Notes: generated from the letters alone by a model not told the origin. 64,000 bases of DNA from Treponema sp. UBA1233 (GCA_002309305.1 DBWR01000070.1:84266-148265); one strand, 5' to 3'; shown: positions 1-12,454, numbered from the stretch's first letter. Translations and numbers: made by a program.

Positions 1-188
1 CGTCCTGCTGCCATTATGATTGCATTGTCAACTTTGTATGGCGAAAGAGCCTCAATGCCCTCGTTGGTTACCTTATTGTTTTTTACCCAACCTGATTTCG
101 TGCAAGAAAGCACCGTATCCTTTGAAAATCCAGAAACATCTTCTTTGCGGCGAATAGCCATTATGTAGTCAAATTCTTGTTCAGTCAT
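1..188 (-). CDS. LicC-like nucleotidyltransferase with N-terminal winged-helix-like region (partial, 3' end outside window)
   Basis: Only the first 62 codons lie in the window. The ATG at 188 follows an AGGAGA ribosome site at 196-201. The first ~50 residues (starting MTEQEFDYIMAIRRKED) look like the small winged-helix-type segment that precedes some LicC/choline-kinase-type nucleotidyltransferases. It then runs into IIMAAG, the start of the nucleotide-binding loop of sugar-phosphate or phosphocholine nucleotidyltransferases. Such proteins activate a headgroup or sugar phosphate with CTP or another NTP. It is the last visible gene of the minus-strand operon that begins with the gtrA-like gene. 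Family is likely; substrate unknown because the catalytic domain is cut off. Confidence 0.6.
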   Translation of the reverse strand, partial: MTEQEFDYIMAIRRKEDVSGFSKDTVLSCTKSGWVKNNKVTNEGIEALSPYKVDNAIIMAAG

Positions 189-250
189 TCTGTTTATCTC
201 CTGTATAATGTATTAGTAATAAGTTTTTAGAGTAAAATTATTCCAGATTA

Positions 251-1297
251 TTAAACCAGCTCCTTTTTTATTATATTATAAGTTCGATCAAATGAATATA
301 CCCTGTTGATGATTTTTGGTTTATCTTTGTCAAGTGAATTTTGTATTTTCTGGGCAAGATCATTAGAATCGCCGCAGTGAAAGTAAGTAACAGGAAAATC
401 CTTATAGATTTCCATAAAAACAGGAATATCAGAGATGACAACATTCGTTCCACAATATAGGGCTTCAAGTGGTGGCATTCCAAATCCTTCGTAAAATGAA
501 GGTTGAATCAAAAGTTTGGCAGTTTCATAATAACTTCTAACTTCTTCATTTGAAATTCGGCCTGTAAATAAAATCTTGCCATTAGGAAAAGAATTTATCA
601 GTTTTTTTATTGAATCATCTCCTGTCCTGAAATTCTCTGAGTTACCTACAATAACAAGTTTTAGTTTGTCATCTTGTTTTGAAATAATGTCAAATGCCAT
701 TAAAAGCGTATGTAGTCCTTTGTGTTTTTTAATATTACCTACAAATAAAAGAAAGTGCTCTTTGCTTATGTTTTCACTTTTGTCTGTGAACCATTTTGGA
801 ACAGAATTATAAGTTACAATTACTTTTTTATTATGTAGTTTTAGGTTTGCATTTATTCTAAGAGCAGAGAAATTAGAGACAGTAAATATCTTTTTTGATT
901 TGTTTATTCCCCTTTGATAGAAAAATTTTCTTGCCATAACACCTATGCGTGATGTAAGAGAAGGAATGTCAAGAAAAACAACGTCATGGATAGTTGAAAA
1001 AACTGGGATTTTAATGCCATGGGGTATATTGCAGTATGGTGTGTAATATATATCGCATTGATTTATTAGTTTTAATAAACCCTTTGAAAAGAAAAACAAT
1101 TCTTTTAATGAAAAAGGTTTAATATTGCAGTCTACAACAATTGCAGCTGTTTTTTGCTCTGGGATAACTGACTGTATCAGTTCCTTTTTTCCGAAAAGTA
1201 AGCAATCAAAGTCTTTAAGAAAAAATGGGAGAAGAGATTCAAGGTATGTACCTATTCCGCCTGAACCTAGCATGCGGCAATCTATAGCAATTTTCAT
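251..1297 (-). CDS. GT4-type glycosyltransferase
   Basis: A 348-residue GT-B glycosyltransferase that should add a sugar from a nucleotide-sugar donor at the inner membrane face. The N-terminus (MKIAIDCRMLGSGGIGTY) carries the glycine-rich acceptor-domain loop of GT4 enzymes. The donor domain shows LLFVGNIKKHKG and the EX7E-type motif YEGFGMPPLEAL at about residues 269-280. I chose the ATG at 1297 because it overlaps the upstream TGA as ATGA (1294-1297), suggesting translational coupling; a longer start at 1321 would lie inside the upstream gene. Donor and acceptor sugars cannot be told. Confidence 0.85.
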   Translation of the reverse strand: MKIAIDCRMLGSGGIGTYLESLLPFFLKDFDCLLFGKKELIQSVIPEQKTAAIVVDCNIKPFSLKELFFFSKGLLKLINQCDIYYTPYCNIPHGIKIPVFSTIHDVVFLDIPSLTSRIGVMARKFFYQRGINKSKKIFTVSNFSALRINANLKLHNKKVIVTYNSVPKWFTDKSENISKEHFLLFVGNIKKHKGLHTLLMAFDIISKQDDKLKLVIVGNSENFRTGDDSIKKLINSFPNGKILFTGRISNEEVRSYYETAKLLIQPSFYEGFGMPPLEALYCGTNVVISDIPVFMEIYKDFPVTYFHCGDSNDLAQKIQNSLDKDKPKIINRVYSFDRTYNIIKKELV

Positions 1298-3987
1298 TGA
1301 TTGTTTGCCCCACTTTTCCAATTTTCATCAATAAAAATATTGTCTTTTACAGTAAACCATGAATTGTCCTTGACAGTGAAGATGTTTTTGCTTGAAGAAT
1401 GGTGAGGTTTAAAAAGATTATCTGTGGTTATTGTTACGCCATTCTTTTTATAACTACCATCATCTAAAAGGTTGCCCGTGAATGGATTTGTTGGGTTAGA
1501 GACTAAATCTTTTATAGAGAGGAAAGGAGTGTCTGCATTTGTCATGAAAGTATTATCAGTTACGAGATTTCCCGAAGCATTGAAATCTTTTACAAGCAAG
1601 AGAGGATTTAAACTGTCTTTAGGATAGCCTGACAAATCTGTTGTTGTATATCTTTCTTTTGCAGTTGGCCCATATCCGATGCCATGATCCGCAACTATTA
1701 TGATTCGTGTATTATCATAAACATTGTTTTCCTTGAGAAAATTAAGCCAATTTCCAATAGTCTCTAGACAGACTATATTTGTTTCATAGCTTGGGGAGTC
1801 AGAATCAAATTCCACAGGGGTGGATGTAAGATTTAAATAAGATATGTCTTCGTTAGCATGTGTAGCTTCATTTGTAATGATGGTGAGGCTATTATTTTTG
1901 TTTTCAAAGTCAGAAATATCACTTAAATAATATAGAGTAGCATACCAATCCAGTAACGAATCTTCATCACTGACGGTTTCAGAACACCACCAAGTACCTT
2001 TGTAATAAACAATATCACGTAAAAAAGCTGGTACTTCTCTAAATAGACTTACAAAAAAAAGATTGCGGTTTACACTTTCCATAAGAATGTTTGAATCATA
2101 AGAATCAAGTTTTTTCTTTATGTCACCGGTATACCGCCCTTTTAAAACCCCTCCATTGATTTTTTCATAAGAATTTGTAAAACTCATGTCAGCTTCATAG
2201 CTGTAATTACCCCAGGAAGAATCATAAATGTCCGCTGTAAAATCTGCCTGCTCTGTAAGAATGCGTGGTATTAGAAGAAGAGATTCATTGTGTTTGTCAA
2301 TAAGAGGTTCTTCACTTCTTCTGTTCATTTCTAATGGTGTGTATTCGTAGCCCCCAAATAAAGCAGGACTGGCCATGAGTGTATGTCCATTGTATGAAAC
2401 AGTATTTGGATAATAAGTAAAACCCGAATATATTTTACTTAAATTAGGATTTGCTTTTAGAATATGAGGAAAATAAGAGCTTTCTGCACGGTCAAGCATT
2501 AAAATGAAAACATTTTTACCTGTTTTAGAAAGATGGATTCGTGTACTTCCTGCATCTTCTTTTATTTGTGATTTTATAGTCATAAAACTTTTGTATTCAT
2601 TTTTAATGGTAGATGTATTGACTATACTCAAAACAGAAAATGAAATGACGGCTATGATGCTTGCATACAAAAAAAGCTTTTCTTTTTTGAAATAGAATAA
2701 TAATAATGGAATGATAATGATGGTAATCCAAACTATAAGATTTATTAGGATAAAAGATTTGCTTTGAGATTGAATTCCACCTATAAATTTAAGGGTTATA
2801 TCCATTGTTCCATAGTCACCATGAAAAACAAATGCGTTTATAAGCGCTCCAATAAGGAGTATTGTAAAGAGTGAGGATAATAGTGTTTGTATTCTCTCTT
2901 TAAACAAAAAGTAAATGCATAGAGGCCAAATAACGAAAAGGCCTATACTTTGCCAAAAGGGAGAGTGAAGGAAATCTGTAGGACATGCATAGGTTCCTAT
3001 GTTAGAAAATTCCTGTGTACTTGAAGAAATTAAATTTGATGGCAAAACTAAGCCTGTTAACAAAGCTAGAGCAATACCTGATGTTAGGAAAAGATAAAAT
3101 CTAATCTTGGAATTGTTTTTTATTGATTTTAATGGAACATCTATTATCCAGTTTATAGCTTTCAGATAGATTGGTATGCCTGTGATGAGTAAAACTCCAA
3201 GAGCTAGTGCAAGGCGAATTTTAAAGTTGGAGTTTTGGTCATAAACAAACAAAACATAGCCAGCGACAAAAATACAAGCGGCACATAAACAAATATATAG
3301 GACTTTAAGAGGATTTTTCAATTTGTAGAAAACATTCTTAATCAAAGAGAAAACATTGTTCATAGTCCAGTAGAGTACCAAACCGGAAGGACTGTTGTAT
3401 AGGATTACTAAGAATAAAAGGGCCATTCCGTATATCTGGAGTTTTTCCTTGACAGGGAAACCTTTTGTATAAATAGCCCCGGCAATGATGTTTATAATGG
3501 TCATTGCGATTGGAAGAATGTTTACAGCAAAAGAGCCGATATGGAAAATAGCATCAGGAAGCCCCATATCCTTTATAAAAAGGAATGATTGTCCTTGCAA
3601 AGCAGGTAACTTAGAAAGACATGAATAGGCAGCCATAAAAAAGGGAATCTGGATTAATAATCCAAAGCTTGAACGCAAAGCCATTATTGGGTGATAATGA
3701 TTTTCTTTGTAGAAAGTCGAAAGAATCATGTACTGTTCATCACCAGAAAAAGCATCCTTTATTCTTTTAATGCCAGGTTTTAATTTTTTCTGTATATCAC
3801 GCTCAACCTGCTGCCAATGTTCAGCAACAATATAAAGAGGAAGGCATAATATTGTGACTGTGAGGCTTACACCTATAATTGCAATCCCAGAATTACTAAA
3901 TAACTTAGAGAATACATAATAAGATATCTCTATTATTTGGATGAGGGGATATAGGATTATTGTATATAAAACAGTTGCTATATTCAT
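1294..3987 (-). CDS. YidC/Oxa1-like domain fused to a sulfatase/alkaline-phosphatase-fold domain
   Basis: An 897-residue membrane protein. Residues 1-225 resemble the YidC core: the helix IAIIGVSLTVTILCLPLY, a charged cytoplasmic hairpin (60-100), then helices including LLIQIPFFMAAYSCLS and SGLVLYWTMNNVFS. About six further hydrophobic segments follow (230-460). From ~490 on there is an extracytoplasmic alkaline-phosphatase-superfamily domain: FILMLDR (Asp499, metal), GHTLMASPALFGG (Thr536, likely nucleophile as in phosphoethanolamine transferases) and IIIVADHGIGYG (Asp767, His768). The groove arginine of true YidC appears replaced by Thr45. It sits between a GtrII-type gene and a glycosyltransferase, so a role in transferring a phosphate-linked group to a surface glycan is plausible. 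It is not the housekeeping yidC. Confidence 0.75.
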   Translation of the reverse strand: MNIATVLYTIILYPLIQIIEISYYVFSKLFSNSGIAIIGVSLTVTILCLPLYIVAEHWQQVERDIQKKLKPGIKRIKDAFSGDEQYMILSTFYKENHYHPIMALRSSFGLLIQIPFFMAAYSCLSKLPALQGQSFLFIKDMGLPDAIFHIGSFAVNILPIAMTIINIIAGAIYTKGFPVKEKLQIYGMALLFLVILYNSPSGLVLYWTMNNVFSLIKNVFYKLKNPLKVLYICLCAACIFVAGYVLFVYDQNSNFKIRLALALGVLLITGIPIYLKAINWIIDVPLKSIKNNSKIRFYLFLTSGIALALLTGLVLPSNLISSSTQEFSNIGTYACPTDFLHSPFWQSIGLFVIWPLCIYFLFKERIQTLLSSLFTILLIGALINAFVFHGDYGTMDITLKFIGGIQSQSKSFILINLIVWITIIIIPLLLFYFKKEKLFLYASIIAVISFSVLSIVNTSTIKNEYKSFMTIKSQIKEDAGSTRIHLSKTGKNVFILMLDRAESSYFPHILKANPNLSKIYSGFTYYPNTVSYNGHTLMASPALFGGYEYTPLEMNRRSEEPLIDKHNESLLLIPRILTEQADFTADIYDSSWGNYSYEADMSFTNSYEKINGGVLKGRYTGDIKKKLDSYDSNILMESVNRNLFFVSLFREVPAFLRDIVYYKGTWWCSETVSDEDSLLDWYATLYYLSDISDFENKNNSLTIITNEATHANEDISYLNLTSTPVEFDSDSPSYETNIVCLETIGNWLNFLKENNVYDNTRIIIVADHGIGYGPTAKERYTTTDLSGYPKDSLNPLLLVKDFNASGNLVTDNTFMTNADTPFLSIKDLVSNPTNPFTGNLLDDGSYKKNGVTITTDNLFKPHHSSSKNIFTVKDNSWFTVKDNIFIDENWKSGANNQ

Positions 3988-4011
3988 TTAAAGTTCCTTG
4001 TTATGTCCTTA

Positions 4012-5748
4012 TTATATCACTTTAATTACTTTTAAATCAGGATTTTTATATGTTACAATATATTTATTTCCTTTTTTCTGAATTTTGTGATACTGATTTT
4101 CAAAAACAATTGGAAAATCCTCTGTGAATTCCTGTTGGTTTCCAGAAACAAGCCTAAAAAAATTCATAGATTCTAAAACAAAAGTTGAATATCGATCAGC
4201 TTTCAATCCAGTATCTACCATCTTAGACATGACAGGGTAAACATCTATCATGTTTTGTACAATAGCTGCATGACCTATATCCCCGTTAAAGACAAATTGT
4301 GCTGGTTCTTCAGATTTTTCTACAATATTTGCAAGGTCATTTAATAAAAGAGTAGCTCGGAAATTAATATAATTTTTTTGTTCTGCCTGAGCATTGCCAT
4401 AGGCAAAACTGAAAGCGATATTGCAATAAACCAAACAAGTGAGACTTATACCAGAAATTACTTTCAAAAGAGTAGAATTGTTTTGGAATTGGTTATAGAC
4501 TATAAGGCTTAATAGTGCAATAAAGATACCAATGCCATACATACCTCTTGGGTGATCAGAAGGGTTAGCTAGGCATATATATATACCAAATGAAAGGGGA
4601 ATTGATATCAAAATTAGAAAAAGTATTGATAGAGTAGAAAATATTTTATTCTGTTTTGAGTTTTTAACTAATAAAACAATTGAAAGAAGAATAATAATGA
4701 ATGAAAGGAAAAGTATTGGGGTTTTATTAAAATCAGCCACAAAAGTTTTTATATAATTTATACAGTTTGGAATAATTGCAGAAATCTTGATTGATTCATC
4801 TACATAAATTTCTGTTTCAGATGTAAAGGAAAAGATAAGGTAAAAGCTGAGTAGTGTAACACAATAACAAAGAATACATATCCCAGTTTTTTTTAATATT
4901 TCTTTAAAATTCTCATTTTCTAATAACCATTTATAAATTACACAAAAAATAGACATTATAATATAAATGCCAGATGAAGCCTGATAAGTCATGCACATAA
5001 CCAAAAGGCATGTTACAGAAGAAAAAATGAAAAGAGATTTTTTTTCAAAGAATAGAAAAGGTATAATACTGGAAAGAATAGATAGAGCCATATATGGAGA
5101 ATCATATCTATATGAAAAATTTGATAGAAAATATGGGAAAATCCCGATGAGTAAAGAAATTAAACAAGCTGGAATTGTAAAATTGCCTTTATTAAATATT
5201 TTGATAGCAAAAAAAGAGGAAAGGGAAAGGAAAAAAATGGCTATGAATTGAGTTAGTGGAGCAATATCCATAAGTTTTTTGGATGTATGAATAAAGATGG
5301 AACCTATTTCATCAATGTATCGATAAAAATTCATCCATTCTCGAGCACCTTCAATTTGACGTCCCATATCATCAATAATGATATTTGCGAAATTTGCCCT
5401 TATTATAGTGAAATATGAGAGTGCATATAGTGCCATTAAAATGAATAAATATTTCTTGTTTTCGTTTATATATTTAAGAATTTCTTTTGCTTGAGAAACA
5501 AAATCAGTAATAATTTTTCTTCCCATGTTAGTAATAAAAAAGAAATCAAAAGCTAAAATAAAAAGAATTCCCATTAGACCAAAAGCTGACATTTGTTTCA
5601 TCCAGAATGGACCATTAATATCATCATTTTTAAGTTTCTCAACAAGAGTTACGGCAAAAGTTTGAACAAAAGGAAATTGAGATGGTATTAAACATAAAAT
5701 AAAAAAAACTGAGAAAAATAATACAGTAAACTTATTCTTTTTTGCCAT
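4012..5748 (-). CDS. GtrII-family membrane glucosyltransferase-like protein
   Basis: A polytopic membrane protein of 578 residues with about eleven hydrophobic segments. It resembles the GtrII group, which moves a sugar from an undecaprenyl-phosphate donor onto a glycan on the periplasmic side. Visible family features are the acidic motif IIIDDMGRQIEG after the third helix, a YIDEIGSIFIH segment, SYRYDSPYMALSIL and MTYQASSGIYI; the same motifs recur in the gene at 42352-44097. The ATG at 5748 is preferred: AGGAG lies eight bases upstream, whereas the alternative GTG at 5757 overlaps that site. It lies 15 nt after the ChbG-like gene in the gtr operon. Confidence 0.75.
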   Translation of the reverse strand: MAKKNKFTVLFFSVFFILCLIPSQFPFVQTFAVTLVEKLKNDDINGPFWMKQMSAFGLMGILFILAFDFFFITNMGRKIITDFVSQAKEILKYINENKKYLFILMALYALSYFTIIRANFANIIIDDMGRQIEGAREWMNFYRYIDEIGSIFIHTSKKLMDIAPLTQFIAIFFLSLSSFFAIKIFNKGNFTIPACLISLLIGIFPYFLSNFSYRYDSPYMALSILSSIIPFLFFEKKSLFIFSSVTCLLVMCMTYQASSGIYIIMSIFCVIYKWLLENENFKEILKKTGICILCYCVTLLSFYLIFSFTSETEIYVDESIKISAIIPNCINYIKTFVADFNKTPILFLSFIIILLSIVLLVKNSKQNKIFSTLSILFLILISIPLSFGIYICLANPSDHPRGMYGIGIFIALLSLIVYNQFQNNSTLLKVISGISLTCLVYCNIAFSFAYGNAQAEQKNYINFRATLLLNDLANIVEKSEEPAQFVFNGDIGHAAIVQNMIDVYPVMSKMVDTGLKADRYSTFVLESMNFFRLVSGNQQEFTEDFPIVFENQYHKIQKKGNKYIVTYKNPDLKVIKVI

Positions 5749-5763
5749 TTTTACCACTCCTAT

Positions 5764-6651
5764 CTATAACTTTTCACAAGTATTATACTCAATTTTGCGA
5801 TTTTCAGATAAATGAAAATCGTTGAAACCTGTTTTTTTAAACTCTTCTGTAATTTCTGAACTATCCATAAGCCCAGGGTGAAACAAAACTTCACATACTC
5901 TGTTTTTTTGAGAAGATTTCTTTTCAAATACCGGAAGTACGGAAAAAATCCTGTCATCCATCTTCCCAGAATAAAAAACTCCAAAAAGGTATGAATTCTT
6001 TAGTTTTTTTTGTTTTAACCAGCGGGTAACTTTAATGGAATAAAAATTTAAGATAAGACATTTTAATACATTCGCTATTGATAATCCTTTAAAACTACCT
6101 TTTCTTAGAAGGTAAAATGAAAGAGGGTCATTAGTGTTTCTAATATAAGTGACTTTGAAATTGTTTTCACTTATTGCCTCTGTAAGGGCATCGAATACTA
6201 AAGGGATCATGTGAGGATGCTGATGGCTGTCTATACGTAAAAAATCAGGATCTACAATTTTAGCTGCAATACATTTGTTTATTTGTGCAGCAATCTCAGT
6301 TTTAAGTTGAAACTTTATCTTTTGCCGTTTCAGAAGATTATAATTCCATAAAAAGAGTCGAGCCCATGTCACTGTAAAATATCCTTCAGAATCAACAAGA
6401 TCAGGTACAAGATCAAGAGGTGAAATGGCTTTCCCTTCCATAAAGTTCAAATGGATTGAAACATTAATAATGTGGTAAAAATCTTTTCTAGTTTCTAAAA
6501 AGCTACTTACACTTTGAGGAAATATGTCAAGATTGGGAATTATGCTTATGCTATCTAGCTTTCCTTTCTGACAAAGAGTCAAAATATCATTGTCAGATTG
6601 TTTTGAGAGTCCATAATCATCTGCGTGTATGTCAATGATGTTCTTATTCAA
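5764..6651 (-). CDS. ChbG/YdjC-family carbohydrate deacetylase-like protein
   Basis: A 295-residue cytoplasmic protein of the YdjC/ChbG/HpnK family, metal-dependent deacetylases of amino sugars. The metal-binding signature HADDYGLS is at residues 9-16; RIDSHQHPHM at mid-protein supplies further conserved histidines, and LFHPGLMD near the C-terminus is the third conserved block. No signal peptide is visible. It overlaps the gtrB-like gene by 8 nt, so the two are probably co-translated. In this setting it may deacetylate a lipid-linked or nucleotide-linked N-acetyl sugar before or after the GtrB-like step; that is inference. Confidence 0.8.
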   Translation of the reverse strand: MNKNIIDIHADDYGLSKQSDNDILTLCQKGKLDSISIIPNLDIFPQSVSSFLETRKDFYHIINVSIHLNFMEGKAISPLDLVPDLVDSEGYFTVTWARLFLWNYNLLKRQKIKFQLKTEIAAQINKCIAAKIVDPDFLRIDSHQHPHMIPLVFDALTEAISENNFKVTYIRNTNDPLSFYLLRKGSFKGLSIANVLKCLILNFYSIKVTRWLKQKKLKNSYLFGVFYSGKMDDRIFSVLPVFEKKSSQKNRVCEVLFHPGLMDSSEITEEFKKTGFNDFHLSENRKIEYNTCEKL

Positions 6652-7576
6652 TTTTCTTACCTATAATGTATTGTGGACGACCTTTTACTTCGTCATAAAT
6701 TTGAGCGATGTAAACACCAATAATCCCAAGACTTATTAAAACAGCACCAAAGCCTACCAATAAAAGGATTACAAGGGTAGGAAATCCTCCTGCAGCATTT
6801 CCCTTAAAATATGAAATAATAGCATCTATAACAACTCCGATTGCAATAATAATGAATAGTATACCTACAAAAGTAATAATATGAAGAGGAGCGTAGCTAA
6901 AACATAAAACATTGTTAATGGCATATTTGATGAGAGATTTTGTAGACCATTTGGAAACCCCGTTTTGCCGTTCCGCGACCTCATAATAAACTGTTGTTTT
7001 TTTGAATCCTACCCAGAAAGAGAGGGCTCTGAAAAAAGTGTTTCTTTCTTTTAATTTGGTAAGCTCTGCGATTACTTTTTTGTCAAGAAGTTTGTAATCA
7101 CTGGAATTTTTCATGTCCATACCGACTGCACGACTGATTAATCCATAAAAAATCTTCGTAAACAATTTGTGGAACAGACTTTCCTTACCACGGTCGGTTT
7201 TAATACCTTCTACAACTTCAAAGCCTTCCTTCCATTTGCCATACATTTCTTTGATTACAAAGGGGGGATGCTGCAAATCTGCATCAAGAATAACGGTACA
7301 ATCTCCTGTGACATTACGAATTCCTGCAAAAAGAGCCGCTTCTTTTCCAAAATTTCGAGCAAATGAAACACACTTTACACGCTTATCTTTTGTATTTAAT
7401 TCTTCGATTCTTTCTAGTGTTTTATCTTTTGAACCGTCATTTACAAACATTAGTTCAAAATCTGCGTCTTTCAACCCATTAAAAGTTTCTATGATGGCAG
7501 TGTAAAAAGGAACGATATTCTGTTCTTCATTATAACATGGAACAATCAAAGAAATTTTATTCATTTTATCTTTCAT
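6644..7576 (-). CDS. GtrB-like polyprenyl-phosphate glycosyltransferase (GT2)
   Basis: A 310-residue GT2 enzyme of the DPM1/GtrB/ArnC type, which transfers a sugar from a nucleotide donor to undecaprenyl phosphate. It shows ISLIVPCYNEEQNI, the acidic motif VILDADLQHPP and two C-terminal helices (about 225-247 and 260-290), as in GtrB. The start at 7576 has GAGGA eight bases upstream and overlaps the gtrA-like gene by 11 nt. With the GtrA-like and GtrII-like neighbours this completes the three-part gtr arrangement for glycan side-chain addition. The sugar is unknown. Confidence 0.87.
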   Translation of the reverse strand: MKDKMNKISLIVPCYNEEQNIVPFYTAIIETFNGLKDADFELMFVNDGSKDKTLERIEELNTKDKRVKCVSFARNFGKEAALFAGIRNVTGDCTVILDADLQHPPFVIKEMYGKWKEGFEVVEGIKTDRGKESLFHKLFTKIFYGLISRAVGMDMKNSSDYKLLDKKVIAELTKLKERNTFFRALSFWVGFKKTTVYYEVAERQNGVSKWSTKSLIKYAINNVLCFSYAPLHIITFVGILFIIIAIGVVIDAIISYFKGNAAGGFPTLVILLLVGFGAVLISLGIIGVYIAQIYDEVKGRPQYIIGKKIE

Positions 7577-8036
7577 TCTTTACTTCCTCATGAGTATTTA
7601 CTTCTTCAGTGTTTTTGGATTCTTTAAAAACTATGAAACGCTGTCCCAAATAGTTTAAGCCTGTATAAATAATCATTCCGCATACTAGGGCTATATTTCC
7701 TTTAGTTTTCTCTGAATAATTACTAAATATCATATAGATTATTTTTTTAGCACTGACATATGCTATAAAGTAACATAAAATAATCAGGATAATAAAATAT
7801 AGAATTTCCTTGAAGCTTTTCTTATGATTGTTAAATGTATAGTATTTGTTTAGGAAATAACTACAAATCCCACCTGCAACATAATTGCAGGCTGAAGATG
7901 GCCAGTAAGGGACATTAAAACAATTGTAGAGAAGAAACATTAGACCAGAGCCGACAATTGTATTTATTATACCTACAATAAGGAATTTTAGTAATTTTTT
8001 GTCAAACACTTGTCTTACGAAAACGCCAAATTTCAT
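7566..8036 (-). CDS. GtrA-family membrane protein
   Basis: A 156-residue protein with four predicted transmembrane helices, typical of GtrA proteins proposed to flip polyprenyl-phosphate sugars. The family opening KLLKFLIVGIINTIVGSGL is at residues 14-32, followed by YVAGGICSYFLNKYYTF, a GtrA hallmark. It is the first gene of the minus-strand gtr operon. There is no Shine-Dalgarno sequence before the ATG; instead a TATAAT lies six bases upstream, so the transcript may be leaderless. Confidence 0.87.
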   Translation of the reverse strand: MKFGVFVRQVFDKKLLKFLIVGIINTIVGSGLMFLLYNCFNVPYWPSSACNYVAGGICSYFLNKYYTFNNHKKSFKEILYFIILIILCYFIAYVSAKKIIYMIFSNYSEKTKGNIALVCGMIIYTGLNYLGQRFIVFKESKNTEEVNTHEEVKNER

Positions 8037-8042
8037 ACCAAT

Positions 8043-8071
8043 ATTATACTAAAAAAATAAAAACATTTAAA
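8043..8071 (-). promoter_or_regulatory. Promoter of the gtr operon (possibly leaderless)
   Basis: Read on the minus strand there is a perfect -10 box TATAAT (8043-8048) and a weak -35 TTTAAA (8066-8071) with 17 nt between. The -10 box ends six bases before the gtrA-like ATG, so transcription should begin at or near the start codon. Confidence 0.5.
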
Positions 8072-8105
8072 GTAAGTTATCTATGTTATGCAACAATTTC
8101 CACTA

Positions 8106-11079
<2,974 letters not shown>

Positions 11080-11080
<1 letters not shown>

Positions 11081-12381
11081 TATTTTGTCCCCGGAATCAA
11101 TTCAAGAATTTCTTTAATCGGCATGCAGATGTCGTTGACTTCAAGCGAACGTTCCGCCTTAAGTATGGTTTCCGCACACTTTTGCATGGCAGGATAACTT
11201 GCACGCAGCATGTGGTTTGCATAGATGACGATGTTCGCACCCCATTCGCAAAGTTCCTTTTCCGTAAACTGATTGTATGTGGTAGGAACAAGTACGATAG
11301 GGATGTTCTTGTATTCGGCCCTGAACTTCTGGCAGAATTCCTTGATATCCATTCCGCTCTTGTCCTTTGAATGAATCATAACGCCGTCTGCTCCAGCCCT
11401 GACTGCAGCAAAGGCTTTTGTAATCGCCTCATCAACACTATATCCTGCAATGATTTCCTCTATGCGGGCTATTATCATAAAGTCCTTTGTTACCTGGGCT
11501 TTTTTACCGGCGCTTATTTTTTCGCAGAATTCTTCTTCCGTTGCAAGTACCTGCTTAGCCTCAGTTCCAAAGAGGGAATTCTTTTTGAGTCCCTTTTTGT
11601 CTTCGATGATGACTGCACTGACTCCGTTTCGTTCCAGTGTACGTACTGTAAATACAAAATGCTCGGGAATGTCACCAGTGTCACCATCGTAGATAATAGG
11701 CTTTGTGGTGCATTCAAGAATGTCTGTAAGTGATTGGAGTCGGGTAGTCAAGTCCACGGCCTCAATGTCAGGCTTTCCCTTTGAAGTGGAGTCTGTGAGA
11801 GAAGATGACCACATTCCGTCAAAAGAATGAAGTCCGTCATCCTTAACCACTTCCGTATGCTCAACGATAAGTCCGCTTAGTCCGGAATGAGCTTCCATAA
11901 TCCTAACGATGGGTTTTGCTGCGATAAGCCTGCGTAAAGTTGCCCGGCGTACGTCCGGTGTAATTCCTATTGTCTTTGCATTATCTACAAGGGCTGTGGA
12001 ATTGATTCCCTGCGTGTATGGAATTTCAATTACCTGGCCGCCCCATTCCTTCATTACCTCAAAGCATTCTTCACGGATTTTGGAAAGGTAATTCGTCTTC
12101 CAGTCGTCGCCATGAATCATGTAGTCCGGCTTAAGCTTTTTGATGTTTGGGACATAACTCCAGTCATCCTGAGGAATTACATTTGCAACACCCTTGATGT
12201 TTTCTACAACCTTTTTCCTCTGGTCATAGGTCAGATAGGGGAGCCTCTTGTGTGAAACAATCGCACTGTCCGTCAAAAGGCCTATCGTAAGTTCCCCAAG
12301 TTTGGCACCTTCGCTGATGATGTTTATAATTCCAGGATGAATGATGTCTCCTGTAATTCCTAGATATACTGTCTTTGGCAT
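11080..12381 (-). CDS. pepM: Phosphoenolpyruvate mutase with N-terminal nucleotidyltransferase-like domain
   Basis: A 433-residue protein that makes the C-P bond of phosphonates by converting PEP to phosphonopyruvate. Residues ~140-433 are the mutase: RIMEAHSGLSGLIVE, IIYDGDTGD and the signature AVIIEDKKGLKKNS, in which the EDK...NS pattern separates mutases from isocitrate-lyase relatives. Residues 1-135 resemble a cytidylyltransferase domain found fused to some PEP mutases, but its HXGH motif reads HPGI, so the second catalytic histidine seems lost. First gene of the operon; upstream promoter at 12455-12483. Confidence 0.92.
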
Positions 12382-12454
12382 TTATTGTTCTCCTTCTTTA
12401 TCAAGATTTTTTATATTTCTTTTTATTACATGTATATATAAGACAATATCTTAG

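Noticed and set aside
1294..3987. Housekeeping yidC
   Set aside because: The YidC part is fused to a sulfatase-fold domain, lacks the groove arginine by eye, and sits in a glycan operon and not next to rnpA/rpmH.
5755..5757. GTG start for the GtrII-like gene
   Set aside because: The codon overlaps the AGGAG ribosome site that serves the ATG at 5748.
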